50,601 nucleotides of DNA from Actinocrinis puniceicyclus (GCF_018283645.1 NZ_JAGSXH010000038.1:1-50601); one strand, 5' to 3'; positions 17,438 through 26,489 are shown, numbered from the stretch's first letter. Numbers and translations: made by a program. The notes: generated by a model from the sequence alone, not told the origin.

Positions 17438-18622
17438 ATGACCCGGTCGACAGCAGGCCGTTTCATCGACCTGCACGTGGTGCAGGCTGTCCCGTTCGCC
17501 AATCTCAACCGTGACGACACCAACTCCGTCAAGACCGTGCAGTTCGGCGCAGTCAATCGGACGCGGGTGAGCAGCCAGTGCTGGAAGCGAGCGATCCGCC
17601 TGGAGATCCAGCGCACCCTGGGTGAGAGAGCGTTGCGTACGCGTCGGGTTGCGGAACGGCTCGCCGAGCACTTGCGCGAGCAGCGTGGCTGGCCGGAGAA
17701 GCTTGCGTGGCGTGCGGGGGTGTACACGGTCGTGGCCAGCAGTATCGGGGCTGAGCCGCCGAAGAAGCCCGAGGACGCAGACCGCGATGACGTGCCCTGG
17801 GGCACCAAGGCGATGGTGTACATTCCGGACAGTGCGATCGCGAGCCTCGGCGAGATCGCCGAGCGGCACCGCGCGGCGCTGGAGGCAGCCGCGGATAAGC
17901 CCGACCCGAAAGCCAAGCAACCCCTGTTGCCGACCGACGAGATCGACGAAATCCTTCGCTCGACCAACGGAATCATCAACCTGCTCGGACGGATGCTCGC
18001 GGAACTCGACCGCGCGAAGGTTGATGGTGCGGTCCAGGTGGCACACGTGATGACCACACACGAGACCGACGGGGAGATCGACTACTTCTCAGCGGTCGAC
18101 GACGTGACCGCCGAGTGGCGCGACTCCTCCGGCAGCGCCCACATGGGTCATGCCGAATACAGCGCCGGGACCTTCTACCGGTACGCGACCCTCGACCTGG
18201 CCGATCTGCTGCGCAATCTGAAAGACGATCAGGATGCGGCCCGTAAGCTGGCCGATGCGTTCCTGACCGCGGCGATCCTCTCGCTGCCGCAGGCGAAGAA
18301 GAACTCCACCGCTCCGCACACCTTCCCGGACCTGATCGCCGTGAGTGTGCGCTCTGATCGGCCGTACTCCTACGCCGCCGCGTTCGAGCAGCCGGTCGCC
18401 GCCGGGCCGGACGGCGGGTTCACCGGGCCGTCCATCGACGCACTCGACGAGTACGCCGGGGCGCTGGCCGCGCTGCTTGGCCGGCGCACTGCCGTCTACA
18501 ACGGCCACGCCGGGATCGGCGCCAAAGACCTCGAACATCTCGGTGAGCGCGCCGAATCGATCGACGAGCTGATCGCGGCGGCGCTGGACGCCGCGCTCGC
18601 CCCCGTACCGGAGACGGCGTGA
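17438..18622 (+). CDS. casC: Cascade backbone protein Cas7e (Cse4/CasC)
   Basis: A 394-residue Cas7 of type I-E, which polymerises along the crRNA to form the Cascade backbone. The N-terminus FIDLHVVQAVPFANLNRDDTNSVKTVQFGAVNRTRVSSQ is highly characteristic of the family; the Asn/Arg segment lies near the RNA-binding surface. Further typical parts are AHVMTTHETDGEIDYFSAVDD near residue 205 and HMGHAEYSAGTFYRYATLDL near 235. Length is normal. It starts at an ATG 46 bp after the fused gene and overlaps cas5e by 4 bp (GTGA). Confidence 0.95.
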   Translation: MTRSTAGRFIDLHVVQAVPFANLNRDDTNSVKTVQFGAVNRTRVSSQCWKRAIRLEIQRTLGERALRTRRVAERLAEHLREQRGWPEKLAWRAGVYTVVASSIGAEPPKKPEDADRDDVPWGTKAMVYIPDSAIASLGEIAERHRAALEAAADKPDPKAKQPLLPTDEIDEILRSTNGIINLLGRMLAELDRAKVDGAVQVAHVMTTHETDGEIDYFSAVDDVTAEWRDSSGSAHMGHAEYSAGTFYRYATLDLADLLRNLKDDQDAARKLADAFLTAAILSLPQAKKNSTAPHTFPDLIAVSVRSDRPYSYAAAFEQPVAAGPDGGFTGPSIDALDEYAGALAALLGRRTAVYNGHAGIGAKDLEHLGERAESIDELIAAALDAALAPVPETA

Positions 18623-19485
18623 ACCCGGAGGACCGGTACCCCGGCCTGCTGCTGCACTTGTCAGGGCCCTTGCAGTCTTATGGTGAGCGCTCCCGGTTCA
18701 CCGAACGCGACACCGCTCGCTTCCCCACCCGGTCCGCTGTGATCGGTTTGATCGCGGCTGCGCTGGGCCGGGAACGCACCGAGCCGCTTGACGATCTGCG
18801 CCCGCTGAGGATCGCCGTGCGCGTCGACCGGCCAGGTACGCTGCTGCGCGACTTCCACACCGTCGGCGGTGGCCAGACGAACAAGTTGACCGTCGTGACG
18901 GCAGAGGGCAAGCGGCGCCCCGGAGACACCGGCACGCTCGTCTCGCACCGCTACTACGTGCAGGACGCGGCTTTTACCGTGGCCGTCACCTGCGAGGCAG
19001 CGGAGATAGATACGGACACCGACGTCCAGCGTTTACTCGACCGATGCCATCGGGCACTGCTGGAGCCGCGCTGGCCGCCCTACCTCGGCCGTCGCTCGTG
19101 CCCGCCCGCCGGACCAACGTTGCTCGCCGCCAGTCCGAACGCTTGGCACGACCTGGTCGAACTGCCCGTACATGACGACGCCGCCCGACTCAAGCGCGAC
19201 CGCGACCAGGCCGGAGACCGGATCAGGGTCGTCTTCTATGCCGACCAGACGCTTGACGCGCTGCCCGTCCCGGCGGACTGCGCGATCGACGGACTCGAGT
19301 CCACCAGTACGGTCAACGACGAACCGGTCTCCTTCGCAACGCTCGACCGACGCTACCTGGGACGAGCCCTGCACTCCCGGGCGATCTCGATGCCCGTCAG
19401 CAGGCTCGGCGGCCTGGGTACCCGATATGTCAACACAATTAGAAATTACTGTGCCGTCCTCGCCGGCGAGGAGAACCGTCGATGA
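18619..19485 (+). CDS. casD: Cascade subunit Cas5e (CasD)
   Basis: A 288-residue RAMP-fold subunit that binds the crRNA 5' handle and contacts Cas8e. The family N-terminus is evident: LLLHLSGPLQSYGERSRF then RDTARFPTRSAVIGLIAAAL, and DFHTVGGGQTNK near residue 80. The C-terminal segment SRAISMPVSRLGGLGTRYVN is also typical. GTG start within the cas7e stop (4-bp overlap), and its stop overlaps the cas6e ATG by 4 bp, so translation is coupled. No sign of damage. Confidence 0.93.
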   Translation: MNPEDRYPGLLLHLSGPLQSYGERSRFTERDTARFPTRSAVIGLIAAALGRERTEPLDDLRPLRIAVRVDRPGTLLRDFHTVGGGQTNKLTVVTAEGKRRPGDTGTLVSHRYYVQDAAFTVAVTCEAAEIDTDTDVQRLLDRCHRALLEPRWPPYLGRRSCPPAGPTLLAASPNAWHDLVELPVHDDAARLKRDRDQAGDRIRVVFYADQTLDALPVPADCAIDGLESTSTVNDEPVSFATLDRRYLGRALHSRAISMPVSRLGGLGTRYVNTIRNYCAVLAGEENRR

Positions 19486-20135
19486 CCACCTGGCTGTCCG
19501 TGCTCACTCCCGACCGGCGGCGACCGCAGGCCGCAGCGGACCTCGCGGAGGCGGACCGGCTGCACCGCCGGATCATGCAACTGTTCCCCGCCGGCCTGGG
19601 CGAGCGGCCGCGCCATGGAAGTGGCGTGCTCTTCCGGGTCGACGAGGAGCCATCCAATGTCAATGTGCTGTTGCAGAGCGGCATCGAGCCCGAGCCGGGC
19701 CGCCTGCCGGACGGGTACGCGCATGTCAGGGTTCGCACGCTTGACCCGCTGCTTGACGCGCTGCGGCCTGGTTTGCCTGTGCGCTACCGGCTGGTCGCCA
19801 ACGCGACCCGCAAGCTGGGCCGCAACACCAAGCAGGGCGAGCCGCTGACCGTCGTGCCGCTGCACGGAGCGGACGCCGAGGCGTGGTGGGCGCGTAAGGC
19901 GCAGGAGGCCGGCCTGGAAGTTCGGACGCTGAGCATGACCCCACTCGCGCCGGCGCTCGGCAAGAGAGCCCCGGGACGGGCCGGCGGTCAGGGTCCGGTA
20001 CCCCACGCGCGCACGTGCTTCGATGGCACGGCGCAGATCCTCGACGCGGACCGGCTGCGTGCCGCGCTGCTCGGCGGTATCGGCCGCGCCAAGTCGTACG
20101 GCTGCGGCCTGTTGACCATCGCACCGGGCCGATGA
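19482..20135 (+). CDS. casE: crRNA-processing endoribonuclease Cas6e (CasE)
   Basis: A 217-residue Cas6e that cuts the repeat stem-loop to make crRNA and stays bound to the 3' hairpin. The N-terminal LHRRIMQLFP places a histidine at residue 28, the expected position of the catalytic His in this family. The C-terminal glycine-rich loop GGIGRAKSYGCGLLTI near residues 198-213 is the RAMP signature for RNA binding. Its substrate here would be the shared repeat of both arrays. It overlaps cas5e and cas1 by 4 bp on each side. Confidence 0.93.
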   Translation: MTTWLSVLTPDRRRPQAAADLAEADRLHRRIMQLFPAGLGERPRHGSGVLFRVDEEPSNVNVLLQSGIEPEPGRLPDGYAHVRVRTLDPLLDALRPGLPVRYRLVANATRKLGRNTKQGEPLTVVPLHGADAEAWWARKAQEAGLEVRTLSMTPLAPALGKRAPGRAGGQGPVPHARTCFDGTAQILDADRLRAALLGGIGRAKSYGCGLLTIAPGR

Positions 20136-21148
20136 GCGAGCAGCCCAAGGCGCTCAGCCAGCAAGATGCGCGCCGCCGCATCGCGGTGCCGACCGCCGCG
20201 ATGCTCCCGCGCATCGGAGAGAGCCTTTCCTTCCTCTTCCTGGACATGATGCGGATCATCCAGGACGACACGGGTCTGATCGCGTTCCCTGCGCAGCCCG
20301 CGCCCAACCGGCGACTACGCATACCCACCGCTGCGCTCAGCTGCCTGTTGCTCGGCCCGGGAACCTCGATCACCGCCCCGGCGCTGTCCACGCTGGCCCG
20401 CAACGGCACCACCGTGGTGTGCACCGGCGCGGGCACAGTGCGCTGTTACGCGGGCATCACCGCCCCCGGCCAGAGCAGCAAATGGCTCGAGGCGCAGGCC
20501 GGCGCGTGGGCCGATCCGGAGCGGCGGCTGGCCGTGGCCACCCGCATGTACGAACAGCGCTTCGGTCAGGGAGTGCCGTCTGGCACCAGCATCGCGCAAC
20601 TGCGCGGACTGGAGGGCCAGCGGATGAAGGCGCACTACCGCCTGCTGGCCCAACGCCACCGTGTGCAACCGTTCAAGCGCTCCTACGACCCGGAGGACTG
20701 GGACGGCCAGGACCCGGTCAACCTCGCGCTGTCTGCGGCGAACACCTGTCTGTACGGCATCACCCATGCCGCGATCATCGTGCTGGGCTGCTCACCCGGC
20801 CTCGGCTTCGTACACACCGGCACCACGCACTCGTTCGTGTACGACGTCGCGGACCTGTACAAGGCGGAGTTGACCCTGCCGCTCGCTTTCGCCCTGCACG
20901 CCAGCGAACAGCCGGAAGCCGAGGCCCGCCGTGCCTTTCGCCACCGGCTCAAGTTGTTTCGACTCATGCCCCGTATCGTGCGCGACATCCAAACACTCCT
21001 CGACCCGACCCAGGCCGATCCGCAACAGGCGGAAGATGGGCCGGAACTCGACGATGTGCAAGTTGTACACCTGTGGGACCCCGCCGCGGGAACCGTGCCG
21101 GGTGGCGTCAACTACGCCGCGGGTGAGGACACGCCGTGGCTAGCCTGA
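20132..21148 (+). CDS. cas1: spacer integrase Cas1 (type I-E)
   Basis: A 338-residue Cas1 integrase. The metal-binding residues are all identifiable: E161 in LRGLEGQRMKAHY, H228 in GFVHTGTTHSFVYD, and D238 and D241 ten and thirteen residues later, the same spacing as in E. coli Cas1. Start at the ATG at 20132, overlapping the cas6e stop; a longer frame from 20015 runs through cas6e and is not used. The 3' end overlaps cas2 by 13 bp. With both Cas1 and Cas2 intact, the system looks capable of acquiring spacers. Confidence 0.95.
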   Translation: MSEQPKALSQQDARRRIAVPTAAMLPRIGESLSFLFLDMMRIIQDDTGLIAFPAQPAPNRRLRIPTAALSCLLLGPGTSITAPALSTLARNGTTVVCTGAGTVRCYAGITAPGQSSKWLEAQAGAWADPERRLAVATRMYEQRFGQGVPSGTSIAQLRGLEGQRMKAHYRLLAQRHRVQPFKRSYDPEDWDGQDPVNLALSAANTCLYGITHAAIIVLGCSPGLGFVHTGTTHSFVYDVADLYKAELTLPLAFALHASEQPEAEARRAFRHRLKLFRLMPRIVRDIQTLLDPTQADPQQAEDGPELDDVQVVHLWDPAAGTVPGGVNYAAGEDTPWLA

Positions 21149-21453
21149 CCGTGATCAGCACCACGGCGGTCCCTCCGCACGTACGCGGAGCGTTGAGCAG
21201 ATGGATGATCGAACCGACTCCGGGCCTTTATGTCGGAACTCTGTCGAAGAAGGTCCGCGACGAACTGTGGGCAGTTGTGGCGGCCTCCGTGCAGGACGGG
21301 GCAGCCGTGCTGATTCAGCCGGCCGACAACGAACAGCGTTTCGCCATCGCCACTGCCGGAGAACGCCGCCGAACCCCGATCGATCTCGACGGCCTGACGC
21401 TGATCGCGCTCAACCCCGCCGAACCGGATAACGAATCGGCAACGTCCGTATAA
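21136..21453 (+). CDS. cas2: CRISPR-associated Cas2e
   Basis: A 105-residue Cas2 of the type I-E (CasCD) family, forming the integrase complex with Cas1. The N-terminus SLTVISTTAVPPHVRGALSRWMIEPTPG and GLYVGTLSKKVRDELWAVV are typical. GTG start inside the cas1 3' end. The last seven codons and the TAA stop are also part of the 41-bp segment similar to the leader of array 1. So the coding end appears to double as the leader of array 2, whose first repeat starts only 18 bp after the stop. Confidence 0.93.
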   Translation: MASLTVISTTAVPPHVRGALSRWMIEPTPGLYVGTLSKKVRDELWAVVAASVQDGAAVLIQPADNEQRFAIATAGERRRTPIDLDGLTLIALNPAEPDNESATSV

Positions 21454-21471
21454 TCGCGCTGGTCAGCAAGA
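21431..21471 (+). promoter_or_regulatory. leader of CRISPR array 2 overlapping the cas2 3' end
   Basis: These 41 bases directly precede the first repeat and match the bases before array 1 at 29 of 41 positions without gaps. The first 23 are the last seven cas2 codons plus TAA; only 18 are non-coding. A TATAAT sequence at 21448-21453 overlaps the stop codon and could be a -10 element for array transcription, although read-through from the cas operon would also suffice. Confidence 0.6.
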
Positions 21472-23999
21472 CCGTTCTCCGCGCAGGCGGAGGTGATCCG
21501 CCCAACACCCCGGTCGTGTTCACCAACCCCGCCCGTTCTCCGCGCAGGCGGAGGTGATCCGTACGGCACCGCGTCCCGGGCCATGGCCGTCGTCCGTTCT
21601 CCGCGCAGGCGGAGGTGATCCGCTTTACGGCCCGGACGTCTACTAGACGCTGAGCCGTTCTCCGCGCAGGCGGAGGTGATCCGCTGGCCTTCTCGACCAG
21701 CTTCTTGGCCTGAGACCGTTCTCCGCGCAGGCGGAGGTGATCCGACCGCGTACGAGGTCGCGTCCGACCTCGCGCACCGTTCTCCGCGCAGGCGGAGGTG
21801 ATCCGTGCTGCCACCAGCTCGCCGGGGCCTCGAACCGCCGTTCTCCGCGCAGGCGGAGGTGATCCGCGCTACGACTCGCCCACGCGGCCGGGGACCGGCC
21901 GTTCTCCGCGCAGGCGGAGGTGATCCGGTGGAGCGCGCCAACCGCAACAGCGGCGGCCACCGTTCTCCGCGCAGGCGGAGGTGATCCGCCGACAACGGGC
22001 CGACATCCACACCCGTCGGCCCGTTCTCCGCGCAGGCGGAGGTGATCCGACCGCTGACATCCGATCGCACACCTTTCCGAACCGTTCTCCGCGCAGGCGG
22101 AGGTGATCCGGTCAGCGCGGTCATCTGCCCGCGGGATCAGGTCCGTTCTCCGCGCAGGCGGAGGTGATCCGCGGGCAGTGATGGGCACCCACTACCCGCC
22201 CGGCCGTTCTCCGCGCAGGCGGAGGTGATCCGGTTCCAACACCTTGAATTCCTGCTCTATCTCGCCGTTCTCCGCGCAGGCGGAGGTGATCCGCACGGTT
22301 CCGGCGCCGGAACCGACGGTTTCACCCGTTCTCCACGCAGGCGGAGGTGATCCGCTCTCCCAATCGTTTAAACGGCTTGTGAGCGCCCGTTCTCCGCGCA
22401 GGCGGAGGTGATCCGACAGATGGGTCCGCCGGTCCGGTTAAGGCAAACCGTTCTCCGCGCAGGCGGAGGTGATCCGACACGGTTTGAGGCTCTGATCTCC
22501 GCTATTCACCGTTCTCCGCGCAGGCGGAGGTGATCCGCGAGCGCCACGCTCGACAGCACCGGATCGGCCCCGTTCTCCGCGCAGGCGGAGGTGATCCGCC
22601 GAAGGTAGAGCGTACCGGCCGTGCGAATTGCCGTTCTCCGCGCAGGCGGAGGTGATCCGCGGCACGAACACGGACCCCACGGTCCTGTTCCCCGTTCTCC
22701 GCGCAGGCGGAGGTGATCCGTGGGCGGCCGACCCGCGCTGCCGGGTGAGTTACCGTTCTCCGCGCAGGCGGAGGTGATCCGGTCTGATCGTCGCGCCGGA
22801 CGTAGGTCGCTGCCCGTTCTCCGCGCAGGCGGAGGTGATCCGTTGCGGGTCTCGCCGACCACCGTGAACCCGTTCCGTTCTCCGCGCAGGCGGAGGTGAT
22901 CCGTACGAGATTCCGGCGGTGACCAGGGCGATTGCCCGTTCTCCGCGCAGGCGGAGGTGATCCGGGTGTCGGTGTTTTCTTCATCTCGCAGAGTGCCCGT
23001 TCTCCGCGCAGGCGGAGGTGATCCGGGCCGTGAAGAAACTCGACTGGTCGGCGGTGACCGTTCTCCGCGCAGGCGGAGGTGATCCGGCTCCGAGCGCTCC
23101 CCCGCCGGCCGCGCCTGCCCGTTCTCCGCGCAGGCGGAGGTGATCCGTGATGTTCGCGAGCCCGCCCGTGGTCGCCGGCCCGTTCTCCGCGCAGGCGGAG
23201 GTGATCCGGCCGGGTGCAAGCCCGGCGGCGTGGTCCTAGACCGTTCTCCGCGCAGGCGGAGGTGATCCGCGCGCAAGCTGATGCGGCTTGTCTATTCGAT
23301 CCCGTTCTCCGCGCAGGCGGAGGTGATCCGTCGAGCGGCTCGCGCAACTCGCCGCAGGGGTGCCGTTCTCCGCGCAGGCGGAGGTGATCCGGAATCGATG
23401 GCGGCGCGCCACCGGACGTGGGGCCGTTCTCCGCGCAGGCGGAGGTGATCCGGCTTCGGCCGCGACGTACGCAACTGGATCGCCCCGTTCTCCGCGCAGG
23501 CGGAGGTGATCCGCCGTGCGCTACGAGATCGGCGCGTCCGGCCGCCCGTTCTCCGCGCAGGCGGAGGTGATCCGACGGCGCTCGGGCAGGTCAGGGACGC
23601 GGGTATCCGTTCTCCGCGCAGGCGGAGGTGATCCGACGGCGCTCGGGCAGGTCAGGGACGCGGGTATCCGTTCTCCGCGCAGGCGGAGGTGATCCGGGTC
23701 TGACGTTCTCGCCGCCCGCCAACCAGGACCGTTCTCCGCAGGCGGAGGTGATCCGCTGCGGTTGTGGTCCGCCCTCGGTACGACCCTCCGTTCTCCGCGC
23801 AGGCGGAGGTGATCCGCCGCGCAGCTCGAGCCGCGCCAGGATGTCGGCCCGTTCTCCGCACAGGCGGAGGTGATCCGACCGAAGAGCACCCCTCACCGGG
23901 GCAGGCCACCCGTTCTCCGCGCAGGCGGAGGTGAGCCGGGCGCCGCGGCCACCGTCACCGGCAGCGACGGCCGTTCTCCGCGCAGGCGGAGGTGATCCG
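21472..23999 (+). CRISPR. CRISPR array 2, type I-E, 42 repeats
   Basis: 42 repeats of the same 29-bp sequence as array 1 and 41 spacers, all 32 bp where checked. The period is 61 bp except for one 27-bp repeat at 23729-23755 that lost two bases. Other variants are CCACGC at 22326, GCACAGG at 23849 and GTGAGCCG at 23910. Most variants cluster at the right end, consistent with the leader at the left, beside cas2. The spacers at 23575-23606 and 23636-23667 are identical, so one repeat-spacer unit has been duplicated. Array 2 is longer than array 1. Both arrays should be processed by the single Cas6e. Confidence 0.98.
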
Positions 24000-24048
24000 C
24001 TGCGCTCCTATCTCTGTCGACGACTAGTGAAAACTGACCCCCAGGCAA

Positions 24049-24186
24049 ACCCAGGCGCCCGGCCACTTCGGCCTGTACCTCGGCAACGGCACCCTGATCC
24101 ACGCATCCCAAACCGGCCGGGCCGTCCGCCTCAGCCCCCTGAGCCGTTGGGTGGGTTCGCTCGCCGCCATCCGCCGGATCATCTGA
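24049..24186 (+). pseudogene. 3' fragment of a second NlpC/P60 hydrolase
   Basis: The frame ending at TGA 24184-24186 reads QAPGHFGLYLGNGTLIHASQ and continues to SLAAIRRII. About 30 of 44 residues match the C-terminus of the intact hydrolase at 8841-9836, including the catalytic GH and the final LSPL...SLAAIRRI. Everything 5' of the QAPGH segment is missing and replaced by array-2 flanking sequence, so it is a truncated copy. It starts about 50 bp after the last repeat. It is a diverged paralog, not a recent duplicate, and marks the right boundary of the CRISPR-Cas block. Confidence 0.75.
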
Positions 24187-24634
24187 GAAGCCTGAGCGCT
24201 TTGGTGATCGCTGTCTTGTACGGCGCGGGCATCGTCAACCCGGAGACCTCCTGTGGGGCAAACAGACCCAGCTCCTTGTGTTCTCGGGAGTAGCGTGGCT
24301 TCTCGTCGCCGGTGTACCGGGTGGCGTAGGCGACCACGAAGACGTGCCGGTCGGGCGTGATCTCGTAGACCCAAGCATGTGCGATGTGCAGATCCTGTAG
24401 GCCGAGTCCGAGTTCTTCGCGGGCCTCGCGCCGGGCGGTGTCTTCCGGGCTTTCGCCGAGGTCGAGTTTGCCGCCGGGCAGTTCCCATTCGTCGCGTTCG
24501 TTGCGTAGCAGGGGGATGCGACCGTGGTAGTCGATCACTGTCTTCGCGGAGATCGGCAGCACATATTCCAGGTGTCCGTGCACGGGGTGCGGCACAAGGA
24601 AGGGCGGCAGCGGGTCGGGCAGCGTCGTGGTCAC
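24179..24634 (-). CDS. Nudix hydrolase
   Basis: A 151-residue Nudix hydrolase with a perfect Nudix box: G55, E61, R69-E70 and E73-E74-L75-G76 in the GGKLDLGESPEDTARREAREELGL region. Such enzymes cleave a nucleoside diphosphate linked to another moiety; the substrate cannot be told from sequence. The short N-terminal part reads LEYVLPISAKTVIDYHGRIPLLR. GTG start 6 bp after the stop of the PP2C-like gene, making it the last gene of a four-gene minus-strand operon. Its stop overlaps the end of the NlpC/P60 fragment on the other strand. Confidence 0.85.
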   Translation of the reverse strand: MTTTLPDPLPPFLVPHPVHGHLEYVLPISAKTVIDYHGRIPLLRNERDEWELPGGKLDLGESPEDTARREAREELGLGLQDLHIAHAWVYEITPDRHVFVVAYATRYTGDEKPRYSREHKELGLFAPQEVSGLTMPAPYKTAITKALRLLR

Positions 24635-24640
24635 GTTGGT

Positions 24641-25462
24641 TCAGCTCCGGGCGCACAGCACGGCGGCCAGGTCGTCGCTGCGTTTGAAGTGCGCTGCGGC
24701 GTGTTGGGCGTCGGGGCGGTGTTCTGCGTCGCGGATCGCTTTGGCGATAGCGGCGAGCGATTCGCTCAACGCTTCGTTGATCAGCGTCGGCCAGTCGGGG
24801 AAGAGCCCGTGGTCGGTGATGGCGCGGGCGAATCCATCGGTGCACAGCAGCACGTGGTTCGCGTCGCGCCAGGGCAGAAACGCGGTGTGAGTGCGCAGGC
24901 GCGCGTCCGGGTGTCCGGAGAACACCCCTTCCGGGTGGACGCCGGTGATGTATTCGTGGCGGCGGCGCAGCAACGCGGCGCGCGCCTCGGGTGCGGACAG
25001 GCCGCTCGGCCCGGCGGCGGCGACAGCGGCCGCTTCCCGCTGGTTGTAGAACGTGGTGGACAGTTCGGTCGTGTCGGCGCCGACTGCGATCAGGGTGGTG
25101 TCGCCGATCCGTGCCAGCTCCACGGTGTCGCCGCGGTCGAGCAGCAGGCCCAGTGAGCAGGTCGGGTGGGTGCGCTCGGCCGGGAAGCCGTGCCCGGCGA
25201 GGTCGTCTCCGATCTCGGCAGCGAGCCGATTGAGCAGCGCGTCGGCCGGGGTATCCGCGCCCTGTCGTGTGCGGTCAAACAGCAGTTCGCCGAGGTGGTC
25301 GACGAGGTAATGCACGTCGTTGTGGGCGGGCAGGAACGGTTCGGTGTAGACGTCGGTCGCCCCGTCGAGGACCCAGGCCGCGTGTGGGCTTGAACCGGTC
25401 CGGTCTTCGTTGGCTCTGGTGCCGCCGGGTTCGCTGATGCTGTCCAGGACGCTGAAGGGCAT
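24641..25462 (-). CDS. PP2C-like protein phosphatase
   Basis: A 273-residue protein with the metal-site pattern of PP2C phosphatases: ANEDRTG (residues 17-23), WVLDGATD (30-37), RIGDTTLIAVG near 118, LLCTDGFARA near 205 and KRSDDLAAVLC near the C-terminus. The Asp residues for the binuclear Mn/Mg site are present, so activity is plausible. Actinobacterial PP2C enzymes remove phosphate from Ser/Thr of proteins, but no kinase gene is nearby. It sits between a TPR membrane protein and a Nudix hydrolase with gaps of 7 and 6 bp. Confidence 0.8.
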   Translation of the reverse strand: MPFSVLDSISEPGGTRANEDRTGSSPHAAWVLDGATDVYTEPFLPAHNDVHYLVDHLGELLFDRTRQGADTPADALLNRLAAEIGDDLAGHGFPAERTHPTCSLGLLLDRGDTVELARIGDTTLIAVGADTTELSTTFYNQREAAAVAAAGPSGLSAPEARAALLRRRHEYITGVHPEGVFSGHPDARLRTHTAFLPWRDANHVLLCTDGFARAITDHGLFPDWPTLINEALSESLAAIAKAIRDAEHRPDAQHAAAHFKRSDDLAAVLCARS

Positions 25463-25469
25463 GGGGCCA

Positions 25470-26489
25470 TCATCTCCCGAGCAGGGTCGCGATAAGCAGT
25501 AGTGCCGCGCCGAGCAGCGCAGGGGGCGCCAGCCGGGTCCAGGGGGCGCGGGTGTTGGTGTAGGCGAAGGAGGTGAACACCAGGATGACCGCGCCGGCCA
25601 TCGCGGTCATCAGTCGCGCGCCGTCGGCGGCCTTGGCGGATTGGGCGGCGATGGACGCGGCGGAGGCGACGAACGCTACGACGGCGGCCAGTAGGCCGAG
25701 CAGTTCGAGTTGCTGGGTGCGGAAGCGGTCCAGTTCGCCGCGGAACTCCTCCTGGCGGGCGGCGAGCCGGTCGCGTTCTTCCAGCAGGTCGATGCGCACG
25801 CGGGTGGCCTGGTATCGGGCGATGCGCCGGGCCAGGTCGGGGGTGTCTGCGGGTTCGACTTCGATGGCGTCGGCGATCGCGGCGCGCGCCGCGCCGTAAT
25901 TGCCGCGCAGCACGTACAGGCGCGCGCGGGTTTCCAGGTAGTGCGAGCGGTACCCGTCGGGCTGGGCGAGAACCGCGTCGATGGCGCGTTCCGCCTCATC
26001 CAACAGAACCGGGGACGAGTCCGTCCCGACCAGTTCCAGGTAGTCGGTCAGGAAGGTGGCGATCTGGTGCTGCACGCCGATGACGCCGGGCAGGTGCGCG
26101 GCGGCGCGGCGGGCGTAGTCCGCGGCTGCGCGCAGCGATTCGGGACGCAGCCCGCCGACGCCGCGGCCGCGCGCCACCAGGGCGCGGAAGGTGTTGAAGT
26201 ACGGCTCGCCGCCGAACTCGGGCTCGTGGGCGCGCACCAGGTCCGCGTAGTCCCGAGACCGCTCTTCCCGGTTGAGACGCACCAGCAGGGTGTAGAGCGC
26301 GCCGAACCGCACCTCGCGGGGCTGGGAGACGTCGTCGAGTACGGCGCGCAGCACTTCCTCGGCGTCGAGCAGCGCGGCAAGGATTTGCCGTGCGCCCGTC
26401 GCGAAGCCGGGGTCGTGCTGTTCGGGCAGCCGGGCGAGCAGGCTTGCCGCCGTGGCGATCTGACTTGTGGTCGGCGCTGTGGTGTTCAA
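25470..26489 (-). CDS. TPR-like, coiled-coil, multi-TM protein of unknown function
   Basis: A 339-residue protein. Residues 1-210 are helical and TPR-like (for example EEVLRAVLDDVSQPREVRFGALYTLLVRL, and YLETRARLYVLRGNYGAARAAIADAIEVEP near 185). Next comes a coiled-coil stretch (LLEERDRLAARQEEFRGELDRF, about 225-246), then three hydrophobic helices: LLGLLAAVVAFVASAASIA, MTAMAGAVILVFTSFAY and LAPPALLGAALLLIATLL. A cytoplasmic sensor-like domain ending in TM helices resembles TM effectors of bacterial defence or signalling, but the family is not recognised. The start overlaps the TauD-like stop by 4 bp. Confidence 0.6.
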   Translation of the reverse strand: MNTTAPTTSQIATAASLLARLPEQHDPGFATGARQILAALLDAEEVLRAVLDDVSQPREVRFGALYTLLVRLNREERSRDYADLVRAHEPEFGGEPYFNTFRALVARGRGVGGLRPESLRAAADYARRAAAHLPGVIGVQHQIATFLTDYLELVGTDSSPVLLDEAERAIDAVLAQPDGYRSHYLETRARLYVLRGNYGAARAAIADAIEVEPADTPDLARRIARYQATRVRIDLLEERDRLAARQEEFRGELDRFRTQQLELLGLLAAVVAFVASAASIAAQSAKAADGARLMTAMAGAVILVFTSFAYTNTRAPWTRLAPPALLGAALLLIATLLGR

